A DNA stretch of 64,000 nt from Siphonodentalium dalli (lineage: Eukaryota; Mollusca; Scaphopoda; Gadilida; Siphonodentaliidae). The stretch covers positions 38,058,426 through 38,122,425 of the forward strand of contig CP136064.1 of NCBI GenBank assembly GCA_032622095.1, given 5' to 3'. The position numbers were made by a program, and so were the translations under genes. Below, one piece after another: positions 45,861 through 57,640 of this stretch (positions are counted from its first letter, which is position 1; every line of letters begins with the position of its first letter). The notes beneath the pieces are model-generated. The model was not told the origin of the DNA. It worked only from the letters and a program-made list of their open reading frames with translations, and did no database searches.

Positions 45861-46019
45861 GAACCGCATGAGTGTCTGGATTTTGACGAAATTATCGCAC
45901 GAGATTTGTTGGCGGAGCGATACATCGAGTGCGGGACGCAGTCCCGCACAAGAGGTATCGCGTTCCGCCAACAAATCGAGTGCGATAATTCGTCAAAATC
46001 CAGACACTCATGCAGTTCT
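45861..46019. repeat. hairpin, about 160 bp
   Basis: The left arm GCATGAGTGTCTGGATTTTG, CGATTTGTTGGCGG-like sequence and GTGCGGGAC are mirrored by the right arm (CAAAATCCAGACACTCATGC). Probably a fold-back MITE. The rest of 45154-46677 shows no exon of VPS8 or any other gene. Confidence 0.85.
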
Positions 46020-46677
46020 ATTTTTATTACATATCTCCGTATCATAGTAAGTTGACTCACAATCGTACATTCCGGTACAGAAAATGTGAATTTAATTGAG
46101 TTTTAACGAATTTTAGGGTTAACGCAACAATCAGACAGGGAGCCCGTCTATCCGCGAGTGACCTTGACCCATTTTTAATGATGCGTTTGAAATTAAATTC
46201 TGTGCTCGACAAACATATTCTTGAAATGAAACTACTTGAATGAATCATCTCATCGATTAATCGCTTATTGTTTCTTTATTGTCGTGATTTAAAAAGTAAA
46301 AATATTAACGGCGAGAACCAGTCTAACAACACTGAATGAAATAGTTCCGTCGACAGATTGCACTAGTGCGATTCTGAGAATTATCACACGCCTGGAAACT
46401 CGTGCGATCATGCGAATTACGTTGATGATATGTAATAAAAATAATTCTGTATCAACTTTCATAATTATTAACCATGGGTCAGGGACAAGCCTAGAGGATG
46501 ATTTCGAAGATACCTTCTCCCTGAAATGTGCCACTTCTCCCTATTTTCCCCCTATCATATCTCTCTCATATACCAGTGTATATAATGTATATTACCAAAC
46601 AGAATATTTTAAACTGTATTTGCTAATAATAATGGTGTCCTTTTTCATAATAATTGTTTATAAATGGGCTATTGTAT

Positions 46678-47176
46678 AGCATAATTCTTATTGGATCATA
46701 GAGTGGTGATGTTGGGGGGGGGGGCATAATTCTTATTGGATCATAGAGTGGTGATGTTGGATGTTGGGGGGGGGGGGCATAATACTTATTGGATCATAGA
46801 ATGGTGATGTTGGGGGGGGGGGGGGGCGTAATACTTATTGGATCATAGAATGGTGATGTTGGGGGGGGGGGGGGCATAATACTTATTGGATCATAGAATG
46901 GTGATGTTGGGGGGGGGGGCATAATTCTTATTGGATCATAGAGTGGTGATGTTGGGGGGGGGGGGCATAATTCTTATTGGATCATAGAGTGGTGATGTTG
47001 GGGGGGGGGGCATAATACTTATTGGACCATAGAATGGTGATGTTGGGGGGGGGGGGGCATAATACTTATTGGATCATAGAATGGTGATGTTGGGGGGGGG
47101 GCATAATACTTATTGGATCATAGAATGGTGATGTTGGGGGGGGGCATAATTCTTATTGGATCATAGAGTGGTGATG
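46678..47176. repeat. poly-G minisatellite, about 11 units
   Basis: Units of about 43-53 bp combine CATAATNCTTATTGGATCAT, AGANTGGTGATGTT and a run of 8-16 G. The array runs straight into the N gap, so its true length is unknown. Confidence 0.95.
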
Positions 47177-47276
47177 NNNNNNNNNNNNNNNNNNNNNNNN
47201 NNNNNNNNNNNNNNNNNNNNNNNNNNNNNNNNNNNNNNNNNNNNNNNNNNNNNNNNNNNNNNNNNNNNNNNNNNNN
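47177..47276. other. assembly gap, exactly 100 N
   Basis: One hundred N, the conventional placeholder for a gap of unknown size. It separates the poly-G minisatellite from the start of copy B. Confidence 0.99.
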
Positions 47277-47636
47277 CTATTTGTTGCCTCCACCGGAAAC
47301 TCCGAAGTATGTTTTGTTAAAAAAAATCGAGGGGAGGTGTCTCTTATTTCTCCCGTACAGCTGTACATAAACGCGCACCATGCATGACTAGTATTGGTAC
47401 TAAACATGACGTCAAATATGCTCCATTGCACATGCACAGCACCGCAACTGCACTGCTGATTCTGAAGTGCATTATAGTAGGTATTAGAATTCCTCAATAT
47501 TGGCCACGGCAATAAACAACGCCATGGCAACATGTGGAATCTAACACCCAACAGCATTAAATTTGCCATAGGACAATTATTTTTATTTCGAGGGCTTGTA
47601 TTAGCTAGAATAAAAACGATTGTTGTGAAATAGTTA

Positions 47637-49676
47637 CCGTAAATTTTGGTGTATAAGTCGCATGCGTGTATAAGATGCACCACCCCCACTTTTCAACCCC
47701 AATTCCTGCCTTTTGTGAAATACCATTGTAAAAGACGCACCCATTTTTAGATGCTGGAATTTCAGAAAACTTCCGTGTATGGTAAGTATTGTACTGGTAA
47801 GTATTGAGAGCAAGTATTCACACATCACATTTCGGAGGAGAAGAAATGGAGAAAGTTATTTACGTTAGAATGATTTATTTAAACACACAATATAACATAA
47901 CAATTCATAGCACAGCACAATTTATCAAAACGAACGACATTTGCAATAGACAAACAATAAAAATATGGAATGGGAACTGAATGATTTAATACACGGAATG
48001 CACAAACGGACATTTCAACAACAATAACATTCATTCACTTTCGTCATCACTTTCATCGTTATCAATAAACAATTTAAACCACTCAGCATCTGATAAAGCA
48101 TCATCATACACTTCTACATACGAACTTTCTATGAACACATCATCCTCACATTCATCCTCACATTCATCTACAACTTTCGCGCTTTCACCTTTCTCACAAA
48201 CAACATCGCTGAATAGCACATCGTCCTCGGTGCCATCCATGGCATTCGAAATACAACATTTCTTAAAAGAGCTTATAACCATCTTGGGGTCGATCTTTTC
48301 CCACGCGTTGACGACCCATTGTGCGACAAGGGGGAGTGAAGGGCGCTATAGATTCCCTCCTTTGGTGAACACCATCTGGGTTGGATCACACATCCACTCA
48401 CACCATTGCTCCCTGATGCTGGCTTTGAAGGGTTTATTTAGGCAGACATCGAGCGTTGAAGAATGGTGGTCATGCCGCCGGGGATGACAGCCATGTCGAC
48501 GTTGGAATTTTTTTATTTTGAGCGAACGCCGTCTGTTTTATGTCCACTAAAGCTGTCCAGAACTAACAATGATCTTTTTTGGCGTAGACCGCCGTTTCGT
48601 TTAAGTCCACATCGCACTCTTACCACGGTTAGCTCGCTTGTCTCGACGCATTCGGATAAAACGTCCTTCGATCGCCTCCAATCTCTTACCAATTTCTCAC
48701 TGACACCATACTGTCCTTCGGCAGCACGGTTACCGTTAAGTTCTGCAAACTTAACCACTTAAATCTGGTTTCGTAACTCTGACGTTTGCGCTTAATCCCA
48801 CGTTTATCCATAATGATCGAAGTATGTGAATATATATAGAAACTTACGGTATGAGGAAAGACACAAAATATCCTATCATTTATAGGAATATAAAATTGAT
48901 ACTCGGCTTACTGTTGTTTTAGGATAATGGCCTCGTTAATTTAGTTGTCGCCTAATTGTCGCGGATCATGAATGCAACGCTTTGGGCTAACAGTGATGCA
49001 ATGCACTCCTCAGTATTAAGTGTCAAATATACTCAATGTGGGGATTAAATGTTTGCACCCGAAGCGTACAGCATAAAATAATGTTTATGTAATATCAATT
49101 TAACAGGAGTTCGCGGCTAATTCACACTGAAGCCTCATTAAAATATATGGAGTCCCGGGCTTTAAATAAACATTCCGATGTGACGTAATATGGTAGAAGT
49201 TTAGAGCCACGTGCAGCTTCAAAACAGTTTACTATGTCGCAATACTGCAGACATCAAAGCGATGACACCGCCCGTCATTGAATGTGGGTCAATTTTGCAC
49301 GTGTCCAGAATTGTTACACCAATAAGGTCAAGGACGCCAACTGTTTGTGAATTTGCTGCTGTTTGCTAATATTTCTTTCCGGGATTTTGGAATAAAAGTT
49401 AATAATAGTGAAGAGTAAGATAACTGTGTTCAATATTTTAATTCAATGAATATTATCCGTCTTTATGGAGCGTTTTGTGGCTGAATCTCCGCCGATATTT
49501 GCTGTGAATATCTCCTTGTCTCCTGACACTTGTGTACTTACCGCTCGTGGCTCAAACTCTCCGAAGATGAGTCAAGATTTCACCCCGATATTGAGTTACC
49601 ATTGTATAAGGCGTACCAATATTCTGGGGTATATATTCAGGTCAAAAAGATGCGACTTATACACCAAAATTTACGG
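47637..49676 (-). mobile_element. Tigger/pogo-type transposon, 2.04 kb, copy B only
   Basis: The ends CCGTAAATTTTGGTGTATAA and TTATACACCAAAATTTACGG are exact inverses, flanked by TA on both sides, as in the Tc1-mariner-pogo group. It holds a decayed transposase on the minus strand (48031-48758). Copy A has no such element around 21310-21330. Confidence 0.92.
48031..48758 (-). pseudogene. Tigger/pogo (DDE) transposase, decayed
   Basis: From the 5' side it reads FAELNGNRAAEGQYGVSEKL and VRDWRR (pogo-type DNA-binding region), then jumps to LLVLDSFSGHKTD (the second Asp of the DDE core). Next come LNKPFKASIREQWCEWM and TKGGNL. After a stop it reads WVVNAWEKIDPKMVISSFKK, CCISNAMDGTEDD and an acidic tail. 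Most of the middle, including the first catalytic Asp, is missing and frameshifts are present. Non-functional. Confidence 0.9.
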
Positions 49677-50422
49677 TAATCACAATTTTTTTTAATTTGT
49701 GCAGGTTGGTTTAGAGTAAATAATGATTAATTTATTTCCTCCCTGGATTGAGCACGGGATTTCTAACTCCATCTATTAAAGATGTCATGTTTTTTTATGG
49801 TTTGACAACTGAATTCACTGTGGAAGAGGGACTCAGGAACAGGCATAACAATAACCATTTCAGACTGGATAGCATGCGCCCTTGTGGAAAGGCTGGTATA
49901 TGTTTATACACATTCCACACAATTTCTGTATCCCATAATTACAAATGTCAACAGTTTTAATGATCTCGAATTGCACTTCCATGCATGTTTATTTGGAACA
50001 CTAGAGTAATGGAATGAAACTGAAACATGCCAATTGTAATTATTTTGAAAATTAGATGGAATATGGACAAAATGTATGCAATGGTTGAATGGTATAAAGC
50101 ATTTAAACGGACATGGCTCGTTTGTAACCAAAAATTATGTATACATCATCGGGTAACAGGTATCTCAAAACATACCTTACCTACGCGGAAGATTTCCAAC
50201 AAACTCATCGATATAGCGCTGAAAAAATATTTGTTTTGGTTCTTATATTTTTAGGTAAATTTGAGATTGCTTTGCTTGTGCTGGTTAATTTTTTTAATGA
50301 GTGGCTACATAAAAATTGCCCCTATAGGCCATTGGAGAAAAACTTGAGCTGTGGACGATGTGAGACCTTTATGGTACTACTTAATGTTGAAGATTAAAAT
50401 GAAGAGAAAGCAGTTCGTGCAG

Positions 50423-50688
50423 TTAACCCTTTCATGAGTTTCCTGACTTTTTGCGAAAACCCTGTGCCAACGCATACTCTTATATATGCAAGTCGCCCAT
50501 ATTTTGCCTCTCATATATAAGAGAATGCATTGGCCTAACAATATTTAAATATTTATCTTGATCGTGTAAGCCAGTGCATTCTCTTATATATGCGAAGCTC
50601 TGTATGGGAGACTCGCATTTATGAGAGAATGCGTTGGCACAGTGTCTTTAATGCTGCATGAGCGCTGCTCCCGTCATGAAAGGGTTAA
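50423..50688. mobile_element. TTAA MITE (TTAACCCTTTCATGAG), copy B
   Basis: Counterpart of 22975-23232, with TTAA ends and two hairpins (50465-50535 and 50568-50640). It carries a small internal duplication of AATATTTA relative to copy A. Confidence 0.85.
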
Positions 50689-51099
50689 AATAGTTTCAAG
50701 TTAAGATAATGCAATATATCTTTTCCCGACAGTCGTGCATTATTCCGTTGCTGAATTTCACAGCAATTGCTCAGGGTCTGATTATCGTATTCAAAGTTGT
50801 ATTTTTTATGACTTCATTGCATATTTCTGGGACATATAATGTTTATAGAATTGTCTTTCATGTATTTATATAACTATTGCGATGCCAGGAAAAATTCAAA
50901 ATCAAATATTATTAGGTGTATTTTGGAGTGCAAATCACCATGTGACTTTAAGTTACTGAATTATAAGGAATAACTGCTATAGTTTTTATACGCCCATTTA
51001 TAAAAAAGATTGGATTAATATGTAATCAGTCTGCCCATCTGTTAACATTTTTGGTTTACAACCTATAAGTCTAGTTTGGATAATTTGATTTGATTTACC

Positions 51100-51237
51100 C
51101 GAAATTTTGCGAAATCCCTGTGCCAATGCATCCTCTTATATATGCAAGTCTCTCTATGGGAGACTCGCATATATCAGAGATGCGCTGGCACAGGATCTTT
51201 AATGCTGTACCAGCGTGGCTCCCGTCACTAAAGGGTT
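51100..51237. mobile_element. shortened hairpin MITE, copy B
   Basis: Counterpart of 23640-23782; one hairpin at about 51120-51195. Confidence 0.7.
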
Positions 51238-51289
51238 AAGTTGATCAGAGCTGGGAACGATAATGCTGTCTATGAATAAATTCACTCAC

Positions 51290-51473
51290 GGACTGGTTGG
51301 TCTTTCCCTTGTCTAGCGTCTTCATATTTGAGACTGACTTCCTGAAGTGGGTGTGGCCTGCCCTGCCTTGTTTCTTACTGCTACACAGGTAACATGTCCA
51401 TGTCTCATCCCCCTCCAACATGTGTACACACCCAGCTGCCTGAAGGCAGTTATCGTGATATGTGTGACCACAT
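51290..51473 (-). CDS. VPS8: VPS8 copy B exon 15 (second half of RING-H2)
   Basis: Same length and phase as 23831-24014. It keeps CGHTYHDNCLQ and WTCYLC. Compared with copy A I see one amino-acid change (Ser to Ala after NCLQ) and two silent changes. Donor GTGAGT retained. Confidence 0.93.
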
Positions 51474-51662
51474 CTGCAAAATAAAATTAAACTCTACTGG
51501 CGTCATTGGTTAAGAACAATAAAGGGTTGATACCAATGGCTATTTGTTGAATTTACTATCTGTACATCCCTACAAATGAATGGGAGAATCCATTCAATAA
51601 TCAAAAGGTTCACCTTGTACAAACTAGAGGTTTGTCCCCACCCCCCCCCCCCCCCCCAATGG

Positions 51663-51924
51663 GGACAAATATGTTGTATATATATATAAAGGGACGAGTA
51701 TCTATTTAGTAGTCATTTACTAAGCTAGGTTTATTCACTATCTTGTCCCTCTACAGAACTGTCAAGCTGCATTCTTGTTATATTTATATATCTATACTTT
51801 TTATATTTATACTATATGAATGTCACACTCTGTGTTACTCTTTTGTATATATGCTTATGCTCATATGTCTGCAAATTTTGCATCTTTTAGCCATTAAAAA
51901 ATTATCTATCTATCTATCTAATGG
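51663..51924 (+). mobile_element. short retroposon insertion, copy B only
   Basis: The target AATGG is duplicated at 51658-51662 and 51920-51924, and the 3' end is an ATCTATCTATCTATCTA tail. Copy A has the uninterrupted site near 24200. It resembles a 5'-truncated LINE or a SINE with a tetranucleotide tail. Confidence 0.7.
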
Positions 51925-52490
51925 CAGCCAGTGGCGGAAATGTTATCTGGACTCAAGTTATGCTCTGGAAAGGTAAGTCGACGCACACATAGATGGACAG
52001 ACTGATTTGAGTGTTGTGAACAATTTTAAGTGGATAAAAGGGGGATAACTCCATGAATCCACAAAAAAAGGTCATAATCGACGGATCTCATAATCGCAGG
52101 TGCCCAGGTTCCCATTGTACTAAATATATTCCAATTTTTAAAAAAATGACAAAAAGATGCATGTAAAAATCTCGGACAAAGTTTCATCTATGGACATACG
52201 GACTGACAAGCAGATTCCTATTCATATTAGACAAGTAAACAACCATGAGACAGTAAGAATATGATTTGTTTACAGCTATTATACGTTACTGATGACACAT
52301 GTTATAATTATTAGTATAATATATAAATGTATATAACGTGGGAATTTCCTTGGTCAATTAATGATGCACAGAAAACAAAAACTAAAAAATAAATCCTTCC
52401 CCCGCCGCAATTTTCTAAAAAAAATAATCTGATATAAATCTAGGTATTTATTTTTTATGGCCAAAGGCCGATGTTTACTTGCGAACTTAC

Positions 52491-52657
52491 CTGAACACCA
52501 CAACATTTTCGCTATCTGTAAGGGTATGGAACTCCTTGTTACACATGTAACACACCGCCCTCTTAGGAATAAATCCTTTGATCGCTGCATTCCTCAGTCC
52601 TCTCATGTGCATATGTAGGTCATGGTTCAACAGTGATTTACAAGTCTCCATCAGCGT
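52491..52657 (-). CDS. VPS8: VPS8 copy B exon 14
   Basis: 167 bp, no difference from copy A exon 14 that I can see. It encodes TLMETCKSLLNHDLHMHMRG to ENVVVF, with the first RING zinc pair CYMC. Confidence 0.95.
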
Positions 52658-53060
52658 CTGCAAGTAAAACATTGTTGACTTATTAATAATATCTAAAACA
52701 CTTAAATGGGTAGTTAACACAAGTACATACATGGGATTTTGATGACGAGAGAATTTCAGCAAAATGCATGAAGAGGTACATGCAGAGTTTACTGAATATT
52801 TATCGCAGTCTGTTAGCTTGGAAGTGCATCTGTTTTTCATTTCTACAAAAAAAGCTGCACTCAATAGACATGGCCAGACTTTGAATGACTTGCTTTGCAG
52901 ACTACAATCTCATACTTTGGCATCTGAGAAAATAGGGCATGGAATTGTTCTCATACTCTTTGAAATTACACAGAACAATCATCTAACATTAAATAAACAC
53001 ATGGGTGCTCACTGTAATACATAATGAAACTATGAAATATTGTGGCATATGTATACATAA

Positions 53061-53392
53061 CTTAGTGGTCCATTGGTTAGCATGCTCGACTCATAATGTC
53101 ATAGTGTGAAAACATCATGCATTCGAATCCCGCTCTCTGCCATTGAATACAAAAAACTGTGTTGGTTGCCTTCGACAAATGAACTCAACTACATTTGTCG
53201 CAGGGGACTCGCCTGTTAACCGAGTACCTGGTTGGGAGTCGATGGATATTGTCATATTGTCAGTACGCTAATCCTGATGTGCTCATTAGCTGCTCGGATT
53301 GCTTCCTCTTAAGCGAGGGTGGGTAATCAATGCTCTATGAAAACTAATTTACTGTGAAATGCGCTTTAAAAATGCATCAATTATTATTATTC
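53061..53392 (+). mobile_element. tRNA-derived SINE, copy B
   Basis: Same element and site as 25343-25672, with a more canonical B box (GCATTCGAATCCCGC) and the ATTATTATT tail. Confidence 0.75.
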
Positions 53393-53404
53393 ATATTGAC
53401 TTAC

Positions 53405-53485
53405 CTGTTCATAGTTATAGGTCTCCAGCATACCCAACACTAAGTCTTTCACTTCACCAAACTTTCCTGTGTTGTACGCTGGATC
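53405..53485 (-). CDS. VPS8: VPS8 copy B exon 13
   Basis: 81 bp, identical by eye to copy A exon 13 (DPAYNTGKFGEVKDLVLGML, ETYNYEQ), with the same splice sites. Confidence 0.95.
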
Positions 53486-53587
53486 CTTGAAATATAAGTG
53501 GGAACAAACTACTTCTCAGACAATGGGAAAAGTTTCAGCTTGATATAATAAAATTATTCTAAGGTGCTACAAACCCAGTCTGTTAAC

Positions 53588-54053
53588 ATATGTGACCCGC
53601 CATATCAAATCCAGTCGTAAGTCGGGATTTTTTTACCCTGTGCCAATGCATTCTCTTATATATGCGAGTCGACCATAGGTCGCCTCGCATATATAAGAGA
53701 ATGCATTGGCCTAACAATTTTTTATCATTTTTTTTAAATAAATGTTTCTTACAATTTTTAGGACATAAAATAAAAAACATCCATTACCATGCAGGGAGCC
53801 CCACACATATATAGAAGCATATAGAAGAGTGTCGTCTGCTCATGTTTGTCTGGGGCTCTGTATGGGTGAAATTATAAAATTGTTAAAGAATACAAGAAAA
53901 AATTATTAAAATTGTAAAAAATTGTTAGGCCAATGCATTCTCTTATATTGCGAGGCGACCTATGGTCGACTCGCATATATAAGAGAATGCATTGGCACAG
54001 GGTAAAAAAATCCCGACTTACGACTGGATTTGATATGGCGGGTCACATATGCT
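53588..54053. mobile_element. TIR element GTGACCCGCCATATC, long form, copy B
   Basis: The ends CATATGTGACCCGCCATATC and its inverse, two hairpin modules (53640-53713 and 53925-53998) and an internal CATGTTTGTCTGGGGCTCTG segment. Copy A has a version about 230 bp shorter. Confidence 0.85.
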
Positions 54054-54201
54054 CGGAGTCATACTGAGTCTATCGTAGTCTCATCTTGGAGCTATTAATA
54101 GTGAGTTCTGATTGGCACTAATGGCATGGAATCCCAAAAGTTTAGGAAATAGAAAATCTTTGACAGGTAGTCAGACCCACTATTTATATGTTATATGAAA
54201 C

Positions 54202-54601
54202 CAAGCCTTGAAATAGTGTGTCTGTCATTTGCAGAATGAGGTCCTCAGTGGGTGAATTTAGTGATGCTACCATACACAGCGGGCTAGCATCAATAACTTC
54301 ACCCTCTGGGGACCTCATTCTGCTTTGGCCTCATCTTACTGGGAAGTATCAAATTAACATTATTTTTAGTTACTTTTTCCTTTCTGTTCAGTTTCTATAT
54401 CCCCTAATTTTCAGAAGATAAATGCATAATCAAGGTGACTAAATTGATGAATGGGTGAACATCACCAACTTCAACTGGGGAACTTCAACTTCCCCAGAGG
54501 GTGAATTTGGTGATGGTAGTACGCTGTGCGTGATATCGTCACTTAATTCACTGTCTGGTGATATCATTTTGCAAATGACAGACAAACTACTTCAAGGCTT
54601 G
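54202..54601. mobile_element. hAT-type MITE, copy B
   Basis: Counterpart of 26248-26640 with CAAGCCTTGAAATAG and CTACTTCAAGGCTTG ends and two palindromes. Confidence 0.85.
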
Positions 54602-54631
54602 CCAGAAACCTTAACTATATTAGTGTCAGGG

Positions 54632-54925
54632 TCATTGAGATTGGTTATGTTCCAGAAACAAGTCTTTGGTGTAAACATTATATCCAGTTTCTGGATCCAT
54701 CGATCCTCTTTCACTAAACGAAGTTGGTAACCCGCACTTAACACTTCTAGTACCGATACAGTCATAGCTTCTATCATATCCTCTGCCATTAAAGTGCCAC
54801 ACTACTGGTTTGTCATTCCTGAGTCGCACATCACGTAAATGTTCTGTCATCCTTTTATTCAAACTATGCCCAGTTTCTCCAATGTAGGCAGCATGGTCAC
54901 ATTTTAGACATCTTAGCACATACAC
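54632..54925 (-). pseudogene. Penelope-like GIY-YIG endonuclease domain, copy B
   Basis: Open over 97 codons: YVLRCLKCDHAAYIGETG, LNKRMTEHLRDVRLRNDKPV, WHFNGRGYD. GIY-YIG endonucleases of Penelope-like elements have this YVL...YIGETG...R..EHL pattern. The reverse transcriptase that should precede it is absent (a hAT MITE lies next to it), so this is a fragment. Confidence 0.85.
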
Positions 54926-55870
54926 TACATTCCAAGTTTCACATAATATTTAGATGTATTTGATGTATCCCAAATGTATTCATCTGATAGTGTCTTATAG
55001 GTGATTCACTTAAACATACATTTCAAATTAGGTTGGGATACCAATTTCGCAGTCTTCATGTGCACTGGAATGTCCAAGAGGTTGGAATCTCTGCGGTAAG
55101 AAACTAGCAGTGTCATAGGGAAGACCTTCAACATATCGGTACTAGAAGTGTTAAGTGTGGGGTACCAACATCATTTAGTGAAAGAGAATCGATGGATCCA
55201 GAAACTGGATACGATGTGTACACAGGGACTCAATGCGAGGTATAACCATACATGAGAAAGCGCAGGAAACAGAGACGTCACAATAACGTCCTTATCCAGT
55301 TGAGTGAACTGATATAACTTTTGTTAAATGTGTATATGACTATACAAGATGTAATTGTCCAGATATGTATACTTGCTGTAGGCAGCATGGTCACATTTTA
55401 GACATCTTAGCACATACACTACATTCCAAGTTTCACATAATATTTAGATGTATTTGATGTATCCCAAATGTATTCATCTGATAGTGTCTTATAGGTGATT
55501 CACTTAAACATACATTTCAAATTAGGTTGGGATACCAATTTCGCAGTCTTCATGTGCACTGGAATGTCCAAGAGGTTGGAATCTCTGCGGTAAGAAACTA
55601 GCAGTGTCATAGGGAAGACCTTCAACATATCGGTACTAGAAGTGTTAAGTGTGGGGTACCAACATCATTTAGTGAAAAAGAATCGATGGATCCAGAAACT
55701 GGATACGATGTGTACACAGGGACTCAATGCGAGGTATAACCATACATGAGAAAGCCCGGGAAACAGAGACGTCACAATAACGTCCTTATCCAGTTGAGTG
55801 AACTGATATAACTTTTGTTAAATGTGTATATGACTATACAAGATATAATTGTCTGGGAATGTATACTTGC
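54883..55870. repeat. 494-bp tandem duplication inside the Penelope remnant, copy B only
   Basis: GTAGGCAGCATGGTCACATT occurs at 54884 and again at 55378, each followed by almost the same 494 bp up to TATACTTGCT. Copy A has this stretch once (about 26920-27413). Confidence 0.92.
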
Positions 55871-56060
55871 TGAAGAAGGCCAGCAGCCAAAAGCTTCTTT
55901 AAAAGAGCGTTGTTTTCATTATATATATACCTACAGTGTTTATTTGAATACCGAAATATCTCATGAGTGTCTGGAAAGAAATATTGAGAATATCACAAGT
56001 AAGCCGCAAGCGAATGAGATGTTTCAGGTATTCAGACAAAAAAAATGTAGGTATTCTTTT
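55870..56060 (+). mobile_element. Penelope-like end with broken hammerhead-like core, copy B
   Basis: Same as 27413-27615, but GAAA of the core is AAAA (G to A at 55889). Confidence 0.5.
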
Positions 56061-56382
56061 TATTATATGCGCCTTATTAATGTCAAAGTTGCAAAATTAA
56101 CTCTTACTTAATTAAAGAGCGCCTGTCAGTGTTTACAAACAGAAGAGAGTCTGTTATGTACATGGTTAACTAGTGGTCAGTGTTAGTTGGCAAATAAAAT
56201 TATCTTCATTTCTCTTGATTTTATTTATTATTTAGTGGTAGATACATGTACACAGGTGATGTATGCAATAATCTGTATCGGGTAGGGAAATACTGGTATG
56301 TCGGAAAGGAAATTTAGGCTAGGGTAAAGGGACCCACTGCCTCTCTAGTGGAAACAATGTTTTTTTCTATCTATGGACTAAC

Positions 56383-56465
56383 CTGCATGATTTTCTGGAG
56401 TATAGCTGGCAGTGGGATGTGACCCATCATGCTGTTTAAAACATGATGTGTCCATTCTTTGAAAT
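56383..56465 (-). CDS. VPS8: VPS8 copy B exon 12
   Basis: 83 bp; silent differences only from copy A by eye. Donor GTTAGT. The MITE found upstream in copy A is missing (empty TTAA at 56491-56494). Confidence 0.94.
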
Positions 56466-57558
56466 CTGAAACAGAACTGCCACTCTATATTTAAAGGTGT
56501 ATAGTGCAGTTTTACGAACAGATAGTTTAGCATTCATAACAGAATGCCTGCTTGATGAATGAACCATTTTGAATGATTTTGTTATTTACATACTAAATAC
56601 ACTTAATTCAACAGTTCCACTAAATGTAAATATTCGACTTTTCAATCTCCTCAAGTGGGTCATGGCGCGATAAAACTAGAACATTGTGTTATTTCATTTT
56701 TCGGTGGCTTGCGACAATAATGAGAACAATCTAACATGTATAATTCTTTCTGTGTGACCTAATAAAATTTATTCTGCCACCATATAGTAAAATCAATTGG
56801 CTCCTCTAAATCTATTGCCTTCACTTCCTTTCCTGCAATCAAAACTTTCTTTTTCAGACCAAACAGAACCATAACCTTTCTACATTACTCCACTGATATC
56901 TTCCAAAATACCTGGGGTAACATATATTTTCCGGGGAAAGGACTTAACAAAAGCCTTAACAGATTGTTGCCCAATCTTCTTTTGAATGTTAATTCTATGC
57001 TTTCATGTTTATATTATTTGTGTTTTGTTCTATTTATTTCAAATCAAACATGTTTTACCCTTTCTATACTAAATACTTATTGACAAGTAGTTCCCTTAGG
57101 AAATGTTCAGATAATAAGTTAAACAAATAGGACTCCTTCTGCACTTGTAATATCAGTCGTCTGCTTATTTTTTTTCTGAAAACCCCTCCAGATAATTAAT
57201 AGACCATTCCAAAATAATACGTTTATATCTGAGTAGGAGAATCCATTAGTAAATCAAGGGTTAAACCAAGAATGAGCCATTCAAATATCATGCCTGAAAA
57301 CTCCCAATGTCATGTTTAACAGAAAACATAGCATCTTAACTGTGTAAAAACATGTTACATATAGTTAGCCCTTCCTTTGGACCAAATGGATCCTTAATGA
57401 ACATATGGAAATGATCAATGACTGTCACTGCAAATTATTTACAAATAAGAATGATGAATCATGAAATTAATTCAGTTGAGCAAGAGTATTGATGCTTTAA
57501 GAACCTGAAGACAGCAGTTGATTTTTTCACATAACTAGTACAAAATAAATGGCGTTAC

Positions 57559-57640
57559 CAATTAGAACTTTCTTGTCTTTAAAATCTTTTAGTTTTCTCT
57601 GTGGAGTCATCATAGTTTCCAACAACGGAAACCACAAGCC
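57559..57640 (-). CDS. VPS8: VPS8 copy B exon 11
   Basis: 82 bp, identical by eye to copy A exon 11 (GLWFPLLETMMTPQRKLKDF). The donor is GTAACG instead of GTACGC. Confidence 0.94.

Noticed and set aside
47153-47689. 178-codon frame on the minus strand
   Set aside because: It runs through the 100-N gap and into repeats on both sides; there is no real continuity.
48131-48762. two + strand frames opposite the Tigger transposase
   Set aside because: They are shadows of the degenerate minus-strand transposase coding sequence.
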